Shown piece by piece: positions 34,390 to 46,297 of a DNA stretch of 64,000 nucleotides. Below the pieces are notes generated by a model. It was not told the DNA's origin. It saw only the letters and a list, made by a program, of their open reading frames with translations, and made no database searches. Numbering within the stretch: the first letter of the stretch is position 1; each line of letters opens with the position of its first letter. The DNA is taken from the NCBI GenBank assembly GCA_028571685.1, contig CM053144.1, forward strand, positions 94,394,171-94,458,170. The letters are read 5' to 3'. This DNA is from Heterohyrax brucei (Eukaryota > Chordata > Mammalia > Hyracoidea > Procaviidae). A program made the position numbers and the translations under genes.

Positions 34390-34735
34390 TGAGCAAGATT
34401 GGTTCCTACAGAAAGTTCTAGAGGAAGAGTTTGTTCTATGTCTTTCTATTAGCTTCTGGTGTTGCCAGCAATCTTTGGTAGTCCTTCTGGTAGCTTCGTT
34501 ACTGCAATCTTTGCCTCCATTGTCACGTGGCTTTCTGTGCTTGTCTCTGTGTCTCTTCTTATAAGAAGACCCATCCTATTAGATTAGAGATGGTGTACCC
34601 TTCTCTAGTGTGACCTTACCTTAATTTAAGTAATTTCGTCTGCAATGATCCTATTTGCAAATAAGATCACGTTCTGATGTCCTAAAAAGGGCATGAATTT
34701 TGGGGGGATGTTTTTCAACTCAGTACCAGGCTAAA
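34390..34735 (-). mobile_element. MaLR-type LTR fragment (MLT1/MST-like), minus strand
   Basis: 'cttctggtgttgccagcaat', 'tcacgtggctttctgtgctt', 'tctgtgtctcttcttataag', 'gcaaataagatcacgttctg', 'catgaattttggggggatg', 'caactcagtacc' follow the antisense order of a MaLR LTR. The U3 start is at the right-hand end. Confidence 0.75.
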
Positions 34736-36841
34736 GGTCTAAAACGTTCTCTGGGACTGAAAGTAAAAATCAAATTGGACTGAGGGAAAAAACAAAAAAA
34801 CAAATAACACAGTTTGGAAGATCAGCCAAGATAAAACAAATTGTGAAGCTAACTGGAAATGTTATTTCTCCCAAAATCATGTGACATTTTCCAAATGCTA
34901 TAAGACACCTCCTTTGAGCAAATGATGCTTTCTTACCAGCAGATATGCTTTACTGTTGGGTCCGTTCCTGGCGGTATACCAGTGGCTAAACTGTCCACTG
35001 CCTCATAACAGAGTCAATTCCTAGATAATTCTTGCTTTTCTTAATCTGGTGTCAAAAACAGCAATTCAGTCCAACACTAATCACTGCCTCTGATAGGTGC
35101 TCCTTGAAATTCTTGAGAGGGAGCCCAAACCTTACAAAATAGCTTCCCTCTTCCTTCTTGGTGAACAAGGATTGTTCCTTGGGTCACCTGAAGTGGCCTT
35201 CTCACTGAATCGAGTTGAGAAATGTGCTTTTAGGGTCAAACTACAGGCTTGGTGGTCTTTGACAAATTACGCTTTAATGGGGCTGTGGAATGGGGAACTG
35301 TGGGAGCCCCACAAAGGCCATGGAATGAAAGTAGGCAGATTCCCAGATGAAAATGGAGTGTTGTCGGCAGAAAACATGGGATAAGGTTACTGGGTATCCA
35401 GACCCCAGAGGCGATCCCTGGAGTAGGTGCTCAGTTAATATTTATTGTTATTAATGAGGCCATGTTTTTATGGAGACTATAGCAAATGCTGTACAAAGAT
35501 TACAGATAAGAATAATGCCGAGTACTCGTTGAATCTTTGTTAAGTACCAGGACCCTGTAGTGTCTTTATTCAACTAATAAATACAATTGACAAATTTAGT
35601 GTTCCGATAAAATAGAGAACACACTTTGTAATGCCTACGTAGAAGTCATTTTTCAATTACTTTCTTAGCTTCCATACCTACCACTCTCCCCAACTCTAGC
35701 CATTCCTTCTTAGTAATTCTCCATTTTCATTTGGAATCTAAAGAAGCTGGCTCCACTCATGATTTTAAGGATGAAGCACATAACTTGGGCTTAGCCAAAT
35801 ATCATATTCCATTCTTCTAGACTCAGAGACAGGTTCAGAGATGGTCATGTAACCCTAGTTAGTGTAAACACTATGAATCTGTGGGCTTTTTCTGTGACTA
35901 TTGGGACAATGACACTTTCACCTACTTACTGCTGGTATAGAAGCATGTAGAACTGAGAGACTTTGGGTAGTATGGGGCATACTAGGCTAAGATGAAGACT
36001 GTATCAAGAAGTAACAGAACAAAACCAGAATCTTGGTGCTGTTCTTGGATCAAGCCTCTAGATAGGCCAGTTCTACTTCAGGACCTTTCAGAAAAGGAAA
36101 ATAGTAATTTCTGTGTATTGAATAAGCAAATTTGAGTTAGGTTTTCTGTGTCTTGTAACCTAAGCACCATAGTGACTCAGCTTGGTGATTTCTTGTTTAA
36201 CTGTAAGAGAAAAGTAGTGTATTCAGAAGTGTCTAAAATACAGTTATCTATTTGGGGATTTTGAAAATGAGGGTTGCTGTTTCAATAATGGTTGGATAGG
36301 AATATTTGAAAATAAGTACTCAAGTGGTTCATATCAAGGGACTGCTTCCTTAGTAGGGTGATTGGTCTGTAATAATCCCTATTTATGCCTCTTGAGTCAA
36401 CACAATTATTAATCTCTCTCTCTTTTACAATAAGAAATGTCACAGTTTAGACAGCAAATTGTATGCTTACACTACTAATAATGTATCTAAGGCTCAAATA
36501 ACTTTTTAGCTTTGGGTACCAACTACTAGTTGAAACACATGACAGTGGCCGTCTCTGGATACAATGGTTTTTTAAAACTTTGACCTTAAGAACTGGTCAT
36601 GAACTATTGAGCAGTGGTTCTGACAGAGCTGGCTCAGCATTCAGCTGTCATCATCCATTGAGCCACATGACTGCTTCAGCAGTGTGAGGGAGGAGGAACT
36701 TGTCTGAAAGCAACATGACACAAACTAGTCAAGTAGTTCAGTGAGTTGCAAGTGACTTGTTGTTCTGCTTAAATGCATTACTTTAGAGGTTTTAAAGCAA
36801 TCTAAGTTATTTTTTTGTGTCTTCTGATACAGCATTAGGCA
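34736..36841. other. Mostly unassigned; MIR tail and ancient repeat traces
   Basis: 'ggtgctcagttaatatttat' at about 35428 resembles a MIR/L2 3' tail. About 35700-36185 carries phrases of an old dispersed repeat ('caaatttgagttaggttttc'). The 95-aa frame at 35097-35384 has no recognised domain. Confidence 0.45.
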
Positions 36842-37038
36842 GGAGCCCTGGTGGCACAATGGTTAAAGCACCCAACTGCTAACCAAAAGATTAGCAATTC
36901 AAACTCAGTAGCCACTCCTGGGAGAAAGATGTGACAGTCTGCTTCTGTAAAGACTATATCCTGAATATCCTATGGGGCAAGTCTACTGTGTCATATAGGA
37001 TCTCTATTAGTTGGATTCAGCTAGACAGCAATGGGTAG
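36842..37038 (+). mobile_element. AfroSINE copy
   Basis: 'ggagccctggtggcacaatg', 'actgctaaccaaaagattag', 'tataggatctctattagttg', 'gacagcaatgggta'. Near full length with a small internal expansion. Confidence 0.9.
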
Positions 37039-37068
37039 GATATACTATTGGCTTGTATCTGGATATTT

Positions 37069-37421
37069 GGGAAACTGTGGTAGCATAGTGAAACCCTGGT
37101 GGTATGAGTTAAGTGCCACCATCTGCTAACCAAAACGTCTGCAGTTCAAATCCACCAGGTGCTCCTTGGAAACTCTAGGGGGCAGTTCTACTCTGTCCTA
37201 TAGGGTTGCTATGAGTCAGAATCTACACAACAACAGTAGGTTTGGTTTTGGTTTCGGTAACATAGTAGTTAAAAGTTATGGCTGCTAACCGAAAGCTTGG
37301 CAGTTGGAAGCTACCAGGTGTTCCTTGGAAACCCTATGGGACAGTTCCACTCTGTCTTATAAGATTGCCATGAGTTGGAATTGACTGGACACCAGCAGGT
37401 TGGGTTTTTGTTTTTGTTTTG
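37069..37421 (+). mobile_element. AfroSINE split by a second AfroSINE
   Basis: The outer SINE runs 37069-37090 plus 37256-37421 and is flanked by tctggatattt at 37058-37068 and 37422-37432. The inner SINE, about 37091-37256, is flanked by gtagcatagt (37080-37089) and gtaacatagt (37257-37266). Both have 'gctaacc..' bodies and 'tatgagt/tgagtt' tails in the plus sense. Confidence 0.9.
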
Positions 37422-37432
37422 TCTGGATATTT

Positions 37433-37749
37433 ATAGTGGATAAATGCTACCGTCTCTATGCTTTCTTTGTCAAGTTTCAAGAATTCGTGGAATGATATCT
37501 GAAAACCATAGGTTAAATTAAAATATCTTTATAAAAATTGCTTTGCTAAAGAAAAGAGATATTGTGATCCAATTGATAAGCACAATGATGAAAGTTAGAA
37601 AACATAAGTTTAGCGAGTTTTCTATATTGTTCATTGCCATGTCCCTAATGTTTAGAATAGTGACAGAAATATGGTGAAAACATAGCAACTCTTTGTTGAA
37701 TGGATAAATGGTAGTAGTGGCCACAACTTAAATATATTATAAAACCTCT
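37433..37749. other. Unassigned interval
   Basis: No feature was recognised. Confidence 0.5.
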
Positions 37750-37842
37750 AGCTCTTCATGTAGTTTCCTCATCTGCAAAATGTAATTAATAATACCTACT
37801 TACCTATAACACAGTTGGGAGGATTAAATGAACTGTCAGACC
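37750..37842 (+). mobile_element. MIR fragment
   Basis: 'agtttcctcatctgcaaaat', 'taataatacctacttacc' and 'gttgggaggattaaatga' are the MIR core and its downstream part. Confidence 0.7.
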
Positions 37843-38040
37843 AAACAAAGATAAATGCAAGATTGAATTATACACAAAACATATAAATGTTACTAGTATC
37901 TTTCAACTCCTGCTACCCAAGGAAGAGATACTTTCAAATTTGAATTCTCTTATACCACTGTGCTCTTCCGTATACATTACCATAGCTATTCTTTATTTTA
38001 AACCGCATAGAAACAGAAAAATTAGTGTGTATGTGTAAAA

Positions 38041-38075
38041 AAAATCAATCAATTAATCAATCAATCAAGTAATTT
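38041..38075. repeat. (ATCA)n microsatellite
   Basis: 'aatcaatcaattaatcaatc' and continuation. Confidence 0.9.
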
Positions 38076-38447
38076 ATTGAAAAACCCATAATCATTGCCA
38101 CAATTCTTGAAGTTCTGTGAATCCACAAATGGGTTAGCAGAGTTCAAATTTTCTTAGGTATCGGAATGGAAAATATTTCTTTGCAACTGACCCAAATATT
38201 TAATAAGATGTGAGAAAGAAAATTTAGAAATTCTCTCAAAAAGTATACATCAATGGCCAGGAAGCACAAACTTATTAACAGCAAACAAACCACCACAATT
38301 CTGCTTATGTTTTAGGTTAAATCCAGGGCCCAAATGTAAGATTTTCAGGGGCAAAATAGTTTATTTATAATTCCCTTTCTGGGGCCATAAAGGTTTAAGG
38401 AGAAATTTCAAACAAAAACAACATTGTGTATTTATAAAACCAGAACA

Positions 38448-38453
38448 TTTATT
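38448..38453 (-). terminator. Candidate polyadenylation signal AATAAA (minus strand)
   Basis: Minus-strand 'caataaatgttctggt' lies downstream of the candidate exon's stop codon, with GT-rich sequence following. Confidence 0.35.
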
Positions 38454-38554
38454 GTATTGAACAAAAAGATGGTTGGCAGTTCAGCTTTGCCATGTCTCAG
38501 CAGCCTCATATAAAATGCCAGCTTCTCACATGATACCTTTCTTTTGGTTAGTTT

Positions 38555-38707
38555 TTACTCTATGCCCAACCATGCTCTTAGGACCACGTTTGAACCTTTT
38601 CCTGGGAAACTCACTTGAGGAACTGGTTCAGCAACAGGCAGTGAATTTCTGTGGACCACCCAGCTCCCAGTCAAAGCACTATATGGAATCAGATAATTTC
38701 CTTCAGG
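38555..38707 (-). CDS. Candidate coding exon of an unidentified gene
   Basis: On the minus strand a pyrimidine tract and AG ('ggtttatttgtttttccag') end at 38708. From 38707 one frame is open: 'PEGNYLIPYSALTGSWVV', 'HRNSLPVAEPVPQ', 'VSFPGKGSNVVLRAWLGIE', then TAA at 38557-38555. AATAAA on the same strand lies at 38453-38448, about 100 nt past the stop, so it could be a terminal exon of 50 codons. Alternatively, a donor-like CAA|GTGAGT at 38615 would make a 93-nt internal exon of 31 codons. I recognise no protein family. No repeat covers it. The amino-acid composition is protein-like, but the span is short, so chance is possible. Confidence 0.35.
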   Translation of the reverse strand, partial: PEGNYLIPYSALTGSWVVHRNSLPVAEPVPQVSFPGKGSNVVLRAWLGIE

Positions 38708-38749
38708 CTGGAAAAACAAATAAACCATAGGATTAATCTGGGCCAAGCA

Positions 38750-40659
38750 TCAAGCAGCTGGGATACATATGGATTTTGGGTGAATCAAAGAGCAAAGCCT
38801 GAGGGAATGAGGCATCTAGGCAAGGGAGGGGAATCTAACAACTGTGCTGGACTAAACCCTGGACCTTTTTACAAAGAGAGAAAGGGAAATGAAAAAAGGT
38901 GTGAAGTGAGAGAGGTTTAGTGATCATCAGGGCTTGAAAAAAGAAATAAACTCCCTAATTGTAGAAAGACCAGCCATGACGGAAATGTAAAGACCTTTTT
39001 GTCAAGTGCTTAAGCTGGTTATTGGACTGAAAACGAAGAACTAAATTTTTAATAACTAGAATCTTTATTAATTGCTGTGAGTTGGTTCACTGATCAATAG
39101 GTATAATTTTGATAAACAGTAATTTTGTGTTGCCTTAAAATGGGAATAGTTTATTACATATGTGGACATATTAAAGCATCATAGAAGTCTAATAACAGCT
39201 TTGTTCAGCCATTGGATAATTGTTTTATATTAAAAAGGCTAGAGGCCAAAGTGAAGCTGGACCCTGCATGTTCAGACTGGAGTCAGGGTGTGATTTAACA
39301 TTTAATACCACTTTCCTGCAGCCGGAGAGATCACAGCTCTGACACCGGGAATACCACCCACAGAGAAAACCATAGTGTTACATGGAGAGACCATGTAATA
39401 AGAAGGCGAGAGTAATAAATTAACTACCATCAGAAATGGTGTAGTGGTTAAAAAGGGCAACTGAAAGAACAGAGCTGAGTCTCTGAGGACCGTGTGAATG
39501 GCCTGCAAGAAAGGTGGGGTGAATAGTGTCAACAGGCAGACTCAGGGCGTCGGACTGTTTAATATTGGCTTTTGTGTCGCTACACACAGATCATGTGGAA
39601 TTCCTTTTTTTAAATTAGGAAATAAAATGTATTGCATGAGCAAAGGTAGTCCTTTAAACTAACGATTGTCAGGTAAAAAATGTAAAATCTGAGAATCTTT
39701 TACCAACTAGTTTCTGTATCATGTTTGATTTGTATTATAGGATAAGAATGTGTGCTTTTGTTGGCATAAATTGGAAGAATTATCCAAAAGCCCTTGTCTG
39801 ATTTGTCCAAGAGAATGCAAAGCATTTGGGGAGGCAGAAAGAATGTGTTTTTTATCTTAATCCCCTAATAATAAGGTTTTAACAGGCTCTCAGAACTTGA
39901 TCAGAACCATCTGACAGTGGTAACTGGTTCATTAAGTCTTTGATTCATCCACACAGAGGCCTCTGATTCGTCTTACACGTGAGTGAGAGAGCCTAAGGGA
40001 CTCATTTTTAACTTTTCCGAAAGGAATTACACATGGACATCAGAGGAGGAATAGGTAGGCTTTTAATACCAGAAAGGAAAGGATCTGTTCTGCCCAGATA
40101 AAATAATGTAAGCATTGTTTTTGATCTCTGGAGAGAAATTACACTGAGCAGAAAAAATATTTTCCCTTCTATAAAATATGGCATTCATATACCAGTTGAT
40201 ATTTTAGTTAGTGTTTTAGACAATGATTCAAAGTTTTTGTGGTGTTTTATTTAGAAATACCAGATGTTAAACTATAAGCAACTATGGAGGATTGTGGATA
40301 ACTCTTGAAATGGAAAAACTAGAATTCTTAGAGAAAGAAATAAGCACTTGCTCAATAAAAGAAGATAATCAAAAGCAGAAAGACTTTAAAGCCTTAGTAG
40401 AATGGAAATGGAATTATGCAAGAGAAATTGTTTATTTGGTTAGCATATAAAATTCCAAGTACAAATACACTAACTATAATTTTTCCATATCTATTTTAGA
40501 ACATTCTGATGTGGGCAAGTAGTCACTAGATGATTTCTGGCCAAATAAAAATAGTTGAGTTCTTTCATTTGAGATTTTTTTTTTTTTTTTTTTTTAAGCA
40601 GACTGTATCATAAGCCAGGTAAATATACGTAACTTTAAATAACCTCTAATCTTGAAGTG
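38750..40659. other. Unassigned stretch
   Basis: Mostly unique-looking. Purine-rich around 38800-38920 and a 26-T run at about 40570-40596. No repeat was firmly identified. Confidence 0.5.
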
Positions 40660-40828
40660 AAAACCCTGGTGGCATGATGGTTAAGAGCTATGGGTGCTAA
40701 CCAAAGGTTGGCAGTTCAAATCCACCAGACATTCCTTGGAAACTCTATGGGACAGTTCTACTCTGACTTCTAGGGTCGCTTTAAGTCAGAATGGACTTGA
40801 CAGCAGTGGAATTTTTTGTGTTTTTGGG
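40660..40828 (+). mobile_element. AfroSINE copy
   Basis: 'aaaaccctggtggcatgatg', 'gtgctaaccaaaggttggca', 'ctagggtcgctttaagtcag', 'cttgacagcagtgg'. Full length. Confidence 0.92.
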
Positions 40829-41224
40829 CTGATGTTTAACTCTCTTAGGATATAGCTTCTTTTTGTAAGTAAATACATAATTTTGTTATATCTTCGGACT
40901 TTCTGTGAAACACACATATAATCTAGTCATTTCCACTGTAAAAATCCATGTGACATTTCACATCAGCAGAAAGCCAAGTAATGGAAAGGTTGTTCTCGCC
41001 AGGGTGCAGAGTTGTCTAATAGTACACTGCTAGAGTAAATGGAGTGTTAGTCACACCTTTAAAAATCCAAAAGGCATTCAGACTTAAAACTCGCTGCAAT
41101 GTTTAATACTTGTCTGATAGCATCGCTGTGCTACCACATCAGTTTCATAAACAGAATCTGAAGAAAGCAGAAAGCTATCCTGTGCTTGGACTCAGTGACT
41201 TTAGAAAGGATTATTTGGGAGCCT

Positions 41225-41388
41225 GCATTCATCTGCTTACCAGCTGTCTGAACTGGGCTAGTTGCTTAACCTCTTGGTCTCATCGTTGTTTTTTTTTATT
41301 GGTAGATGAGGATAATATATTCTGAATGATCGTTATGAGCCTTAGATGAAATAGTCAGGGACATATTGCTGCTCAATAAATATTATTT
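41225..41388 (+). mobile_element. MIR copy
   Basis: 'gctagttgcttaacctcttg', 'ggtagatgaggataatatat', then 'tgctgctcaataaatatta'. Order and spacing match MIR. Confidence 0.75.
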
Positions 41389-42317
41389 CCTTACACATTT
41401 TAAGATAATTTAGCTCCAAAAAAATGACATGGAATTTTTGTTTGTTTCAATTTAGTTGAAGAGTATGAAGGGCATAGTTCACACTAGGTGAAGATGTTGC
41501 AAGTATAACAACCAAATATGACTTGAGAAGCACCAACATTAGTTTTCCATCATTTTTATGATCAGTATCTTTAACTCAAATTACAATAGAAATACATGTG
41601 ATACAGTAAATACTAGGATACATAAAAATTAATAGAGGCATAGAAATTATTGTAACTGATTTTAACTCAAGTGTAGTGTTAAAGGAACCAAAGCTTACCG
41701 TGAAAATACAAACTACCTTTGTGATACAATAGACTGGCAACATAACTTGACAGGTGCTGTAACAAAGAACGTCTAGAAGAATCATCCAATTACTTGAGGT
41801 CCTCTCGCTTTTCTATTTCAACACTTTGGAAATACTTTGGTTCAGAAATTTGGTGGGAACTTTGCTCAGGATATGCAATTTTGTATACCTTAAAATTATA
41901 AAGTATGAAATTACATTAGTCAGAGTATATAGAAATATTATGGTATCAAATATAGATATTGATCATGTGTTTACCACTTTTAACCGTCTAAGATGATGGT
42001 GAAGTAGAGTTTTAGCTAAATGTGTTTAAACAGTTTGAAGACTAAGAGAATGTCAGCCTGGTCCAGAGTATCAGGAAAACATGTGGGGGCCAGTATCCCA
42101 AATTCTATCCCTTTGTTTCTCCAGGTGGAGCAGTCTTCTGAACCACTTTGGTATTGCTCTTCTCTGAGGAACATGCTCAGAGTCTAAGAAAATGATTTAC
42201 ATTTGGAAGACTCCATGCATCAGCTCTACGAAATAGTAACAGATCTAATTTAGATAGTCCATTCCGGTCCCCTGCTGATCTCCTCTGTGTTCTTTAGGGA
42301 AACAAAGTAGCTCAGAC
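41389..42317. other. Unassigned stretch
   Basis: AT-rich, without recognised elements. Confidence 0.5.
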
Positions 42318-42475
42318 AAAGTAAATAAAAACCACTGCCAGGTCTGATTCCTACTGACCCTGGAGGTCGGAGTAGAACTGCCCCACAGAGTTTCCAAGGA
42401 GCCCCTAGCAAATTTGAACTGGTGACCTCTTGGTCAGCAGACATAGCACTTAGCCACTGTGCCACCAGGGTTTCC
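42318..42475 (-). mobile_element. AfroSINE copy, minus strand
   Basis: 'aaaccactgccaggtctgat', 'ggtcggagtagaactgcccc', 'tggtcagcagacatagcact', 'tgccaccagggtttcc'. Full length; the reverse-strand frame across it is chance. Confidence 0.92.
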
Positions 42476-42589
42476 TAGAACAAATACAGGTAAATAAGGT
42501 AAGTAACATAAGTTAGAAACCCGGGCCTTTTTCCTGAGTAATTGTGGCCTTTCTTTTCTCTAGGCATCTTCTGCCACTGTCTGTACTAT

Positions 42590-42778
42590 CTCATATAATC
42601 TTCTCAACTGTATACATGGTAGACCTTTTACCACCTTCAATTTCCAGATTAAAAAAATTGAAACATAGGGCTATGTGATTTTTTTCCCAAGGTCGCACAG
42701 CTAGCAAATGTTAGGTGTTGGAATTAGAGCTCAGGCTCTCTCATTTCAGAGCCCATGGTCTTTACCACTAATTAAATG
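42590..42778 (-). mobile_element. MIR copy, minus strand
   Basis: 'ccaaggtcgcacagctagca', 'ggaattagagctcaggctct' and 'gcccatggtctttaccact' are antisense MIR. Confidence 0.75.
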
Positions 42779-42869
42779 ATAAGGTACCATGATTAGGACC
42801 TTACTTTCTTTATGAGCACATATTCCAGCTATACAATAAATGCAAATCCTTGTTCTTTTTTTTTTAAAA

Positions 42870-43870
42870 CTAATCAGTTAATTAATATTTTATTGTGCTT
42901 TAAGTGAAAGTTTACAATCCAAGTAAATCTGTCATACAAAAACTTAGACACACTTTGCTATGTAGCTCGAGCTGCTCTCCCCACATGGTGACAGCACACT
43001 CCTCCTTTCTATGCTGTATTTCCCGTGTCCATTCAACTAGCTCTGTCTCCATCTGCCCTCTCATTTTGCCTCTAGATGGGATTGCCCATTTTAGCCAAGA
43101 AGCATATTCTTCATCCCTATGATTTTATGTCTTATAAAAAAGTATACCGAACCTGTTGTCGTCAAGTCAATTCCAACTCATAGCAACCCTATAGGATATA
43201 GTAGAACTTCCCCCATAGAGTTTCCAAAGAGTATCAGGTGGATTATCAACCTGTGGCATGTAACTACTTGCCACCAGGGTTTCCTTATGTCTTATAGCCC
43301 AGACCAGTCTTTGAAGAGTTAGCTTTGGAAATGGTTTTGATTCTGGGGCCATGTCTTCTTGGGACTATCACATCTGGTCTGTTTAACACAGTTTGCTTTC
43401 TGTACCCCATTTTTCTTTCACTGTGTCAAGGACTCTTTGTTGTGTTCCATGTCAGGGCACTCATTGGTTGTGGCCAGGCACCATCTAGTTCTTCTGGTCT
43501 CTAGTTTATGTGGCCATTCTGCCTCCTGGGCTCTTGTTTTCCTTTTATCTTTCATGTCCTTCTTTGTCTTTTGTTCCAGGTGGTTTGAGACTAATTGATA
43601 CTTCTTAGATGGCTGCTTACTAGCTTTTAGGATCTGGGCACCACTCACAAAGTGGAATGCAGAACATTTTCTGAAAAAAATTTGTTATGCTGATTGACCT
43701 AGATGTCCCCTGAAACCATGGTCCCCCAAACTCTCCCCTGCTAGTCTGTTCTTCAAAGTGTTTGTTTACATTTAGGAAAAACTCTTAGTTTTTTGTTTAG
43801 TTCCGGTTGTGCTGACTTCCCCTCTTCTGTGTATTGTCTCTTGCTTTCAACTAGCTTAGTTCTTGTCTAC
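42870..43870 (-). mobile_element. Minus-strand L1 3' UTR, carrying a SINE
   Basis: 'ttttattgtgctttaagtga', 'aagtttacaatccaagtaa', 'gtccattcaactagctctg', 'cctgaaaccatggtccccca', 'cttttgttccaggtggtttg'. Interrupted only by the SINE at 43145-43284. It is the youngest-looking of the antisense 3' ends, judged by closeness to the shared pattern. Confidence 0.85.
43145..43284 (-). mobile_element. AfroSINE inside L1, perfect 12-bp target duplication
   Basis: 'acctgttgtcgtcaagtcaa', 'ccaactcatagcaaccctat', 'catagagtttccaaagagta', 'ccaccagggtttcc'. Flanked by ttatgtcttata at 43125-43136 and 43285-43296. Confidence 0.92.
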
Positions 43871-43885
43871 TACCTAATTAATAGA

Positions 43886-44040
43886 AACTGTAGTGATGAA
43901 ATGGGTTAAGTGCTACATCTGCTAACCAAAAGGTCAGCAGTTCAAATCTGCCAGATGCTCCTTGGAAATGCTATGGGGCAGTTCTACTCTGACCCATAGG
44001 GTCACCATGTGTCAGACCTGACTCGATGGCAGTGGTTTGT
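43886..44040 (+). mobile_element. AfroSINE copy
   Basis: 'gaaatgggttaagtgctaca', 'ctgctaaccaaaaggtcagc', 'catagggtcaccatgtgtca', 'ctcgatggcagtgg'. Confidence 0.9.
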
Positions 44041-44164
44041 TTGAACTAATTAATATCCTTGTTCTTTAAGTAAAACAGATGTAAAAATGTCTAAGGACCC
44101 ATCAGTTTCTCTAAGGACAGTTCAAGTCAAGTTATTTAATTTAATGCACATGTTGGTTTTTGTG

Positions 44165-44500
44165 GTCAGTAGAATAATGGTGTCCCACAGATGTCCAAAT
44201 TATAATGCCAGAAAATATGGATATGTTAGAGTGCATGGCAAAGGATATTGAGGTTGAATATGGAATTATAGTTGCTAATCAGTTCACTTTAAAATAGAGA
44301 GATTATCTTGGATTATGTTGGTGGGCTCAACATGATCACAGAGATCTTTTAAAACAGGAGAGGGAGAAAAAAGAGGAGGTCAGAGTGACATGATATGAGA
44401 AGTTCCCAAACTGTTGTTGCTAGCTGATAAAAATGAACCAAGAAATATAGGAATAGAAGGCTCTATACTTCAAATAATACTTTTTTTAACCTAATAGCTA
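44165..44500 (+). mobile_element. MLT1-type MaLR LTR fragment
   Basis: 'cagtagaataatggtgtccc', 'acagatgtccaaattataat', 'gtgcatggcaaaggatattg', 'gagattatcttggattatgt', 'ggtgggctcaacatgatcac' match the sense order of an MLT1 LTR. Confidence 0.7.
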
Positions 44501-45737
44501 TATTGAAACCCAAGCTGTGGTTCTTCTGAATACTAATCTTGAGCAGTGTTTCAAGTAAAGAAAGTTTCTTGGTCATGATTTTAAGAAATACAGACATTTC
44601 CTGGTGATGTACAACTATAATATTTTAAAGGATCTAAGAAGTCTAAAAGGAAAGATTATCTTGTTGAAACTAGTATTTTTCAAACTAATGGAACACAGGG
44701 CTCTTTGTCCTGAATCACTTATTAGAAGTCTATGAATTATATCCTATGGAACATACTTAGTAAAACACTGCACTAGATACACACCATTGAAATTAAGAGT
44801 TAGAGAGAGACAGGGCTAAAATGATGGGCTGGTAAGATGCTTCCCATGATCCCTCTAACAACAAAACCCCAAATAACCAAATGAATCAGTTATACATGAC
44901 ATTCCAGGAGCCTGAATATCAAAGGGCATTTGAAAAATTGGAATGAGTGATAGGGAAAGGAGAAGAGATACAGAACTACCTACAATTGACCAGACTTGAC
45001 CTGGTAGAAATTGGAACTCCATGGATAGATCGGTGGCAGCAAGCATGGTGAAGGCAGCAGTGGCATCCATAGTGTCTTCTACAGTGGGAGATACTGAGTG
45101 GCAGACAGCTCCAGAATCAGTAAAAAATGATATTTGTTTGTCAAAAGCTAAGTAGCTTGCATCTGACCTACTATACATGGATCTAAAACTTCCCTTCAGA
45201 ATAAACCTCTCCCTTTTCCCAGTATTTTTTCCTCCCTTCTCTGTATGGCACCAACTCCACAGACTGATACATCCCCTAGGCAAGAAGTGGGACTCCTTAC
45301 CCACACCCAAAGCCATTATCCCAGCATTGGAGAGAGAACAATTGAACATATAGGAAGGCAAAAAAAAAAAAAAAAAAAAAAATCTTATGGCTCCCCTGAA
45401 CTCAAAACTCAGAGCAGAATCAGTTCTTTTATCTAGGCAAAGGCATAATGGGTCCACAGACCTTGAATGCCTCTCACCTCTGTATACAACATCAAACACT
45501 CGTATTCCAGCTGTAGGGTACAGAGTGCACCACACACTTGGTAGCTAACTACTTGGACACCTGAGCTGAATATATACAAGAAAAGCAAATGGACCCCTGG
45601 GCTCGCATGCCTGGTAACAGCTCTAACTGCCTGGTGACAAGATGTTAGAGCTCCGAAGGTACCAGTGATCAAAATAACTCACATGACTAGCCTAATCAGT
45701 CATTTCAAAACAAAATAAAACAAGAAGGTAGAACATA

Positions 45738-46297
45738 GTAACTTAGTCATCTAGTGCTACTATAAGAGGAATACCACAGGTGGATAACTTCAATAAAGGA
45801 AAATATATTTCTTTACAATCCAGTAAGCTACAAGTCCAAATCCAGGGTGCTAGCTCCAGAGGAAGTCTTTCTGTCCCCACTGGCTCTGGAGGAATGTCAC
45901 TGTGAGGTATCAGTCATTCTCTCATTTGGGAGAATCCCAGCACTGTAACTTCAGGTCCAATGGACGTGCTCTACTTCCAGCACCATTCTCATAGTATCGG
46001 GTTCCAGACTATGTTTGCTTCCCTTTCCTTTTATCTCTTGTAAGATAAAAAGTGATGTGAATAACACCAGCTAAACTCCCTTTGGGTTGGATCAGGGAGG
46101 AGACCTTAATAGGGGTGTTAGAGTCCCTCCCTAATCCTCTTTAACATATCCAATCTTGCCCTATTAATCACTGGGAGAGAGTGGGATTTACAACATAGGA
46201 AAATCACAAAATGGAGGACAGTCACACAATAATGTGAATCATGGCCCAGCCAAATTGATACACACGTTTCGGGGGGGATACAATTCAGGCCATGACG
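45738..46297 (-). mobile_element. MaLR-type LTR, minus strand, inside L1
   Basis: Antisense of the 15817-16371 family: 'acttagtcatctagtgctac', 'aataccacaggtggataact', 'cttccctttccttttatctc', 'aatcatggcccagccaaatt', 'acaattcaggccatgac'. It splits the L1 leader from ORF1. Confidence 0.85.

Noticed and set aside
35097..35384. 95-codon plus-strand ORF
   Set aside because: No repeat, splice or domain support. Length is within chance for this GC content.
36842..36925. tRNA gene in the SINE heads
   Set aside because: The tRNA-like heads carry A/B-box-like sequence but lack a foldable cloverleaf and are attached to SINE bodies.
39302..39532. Exon near 39321 (plus 'GEITALTPGIPPTEKT' or the minus frame over it)
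   Set aside because: Both strands are open over the same short stretch, the acceptor-like 'tttcctgcag' is not backed by a donor or 3' signal of quality, and no protein is recognised.
44855..45535. 226-codon minus-strand ORF as a host gene
   Set aside because: It is antisense to an L1 5' UTR and runs through an A-tract giving a run of Phe. No splice-bounded or known domain. Kept only as part of the antisense-ORF observation.
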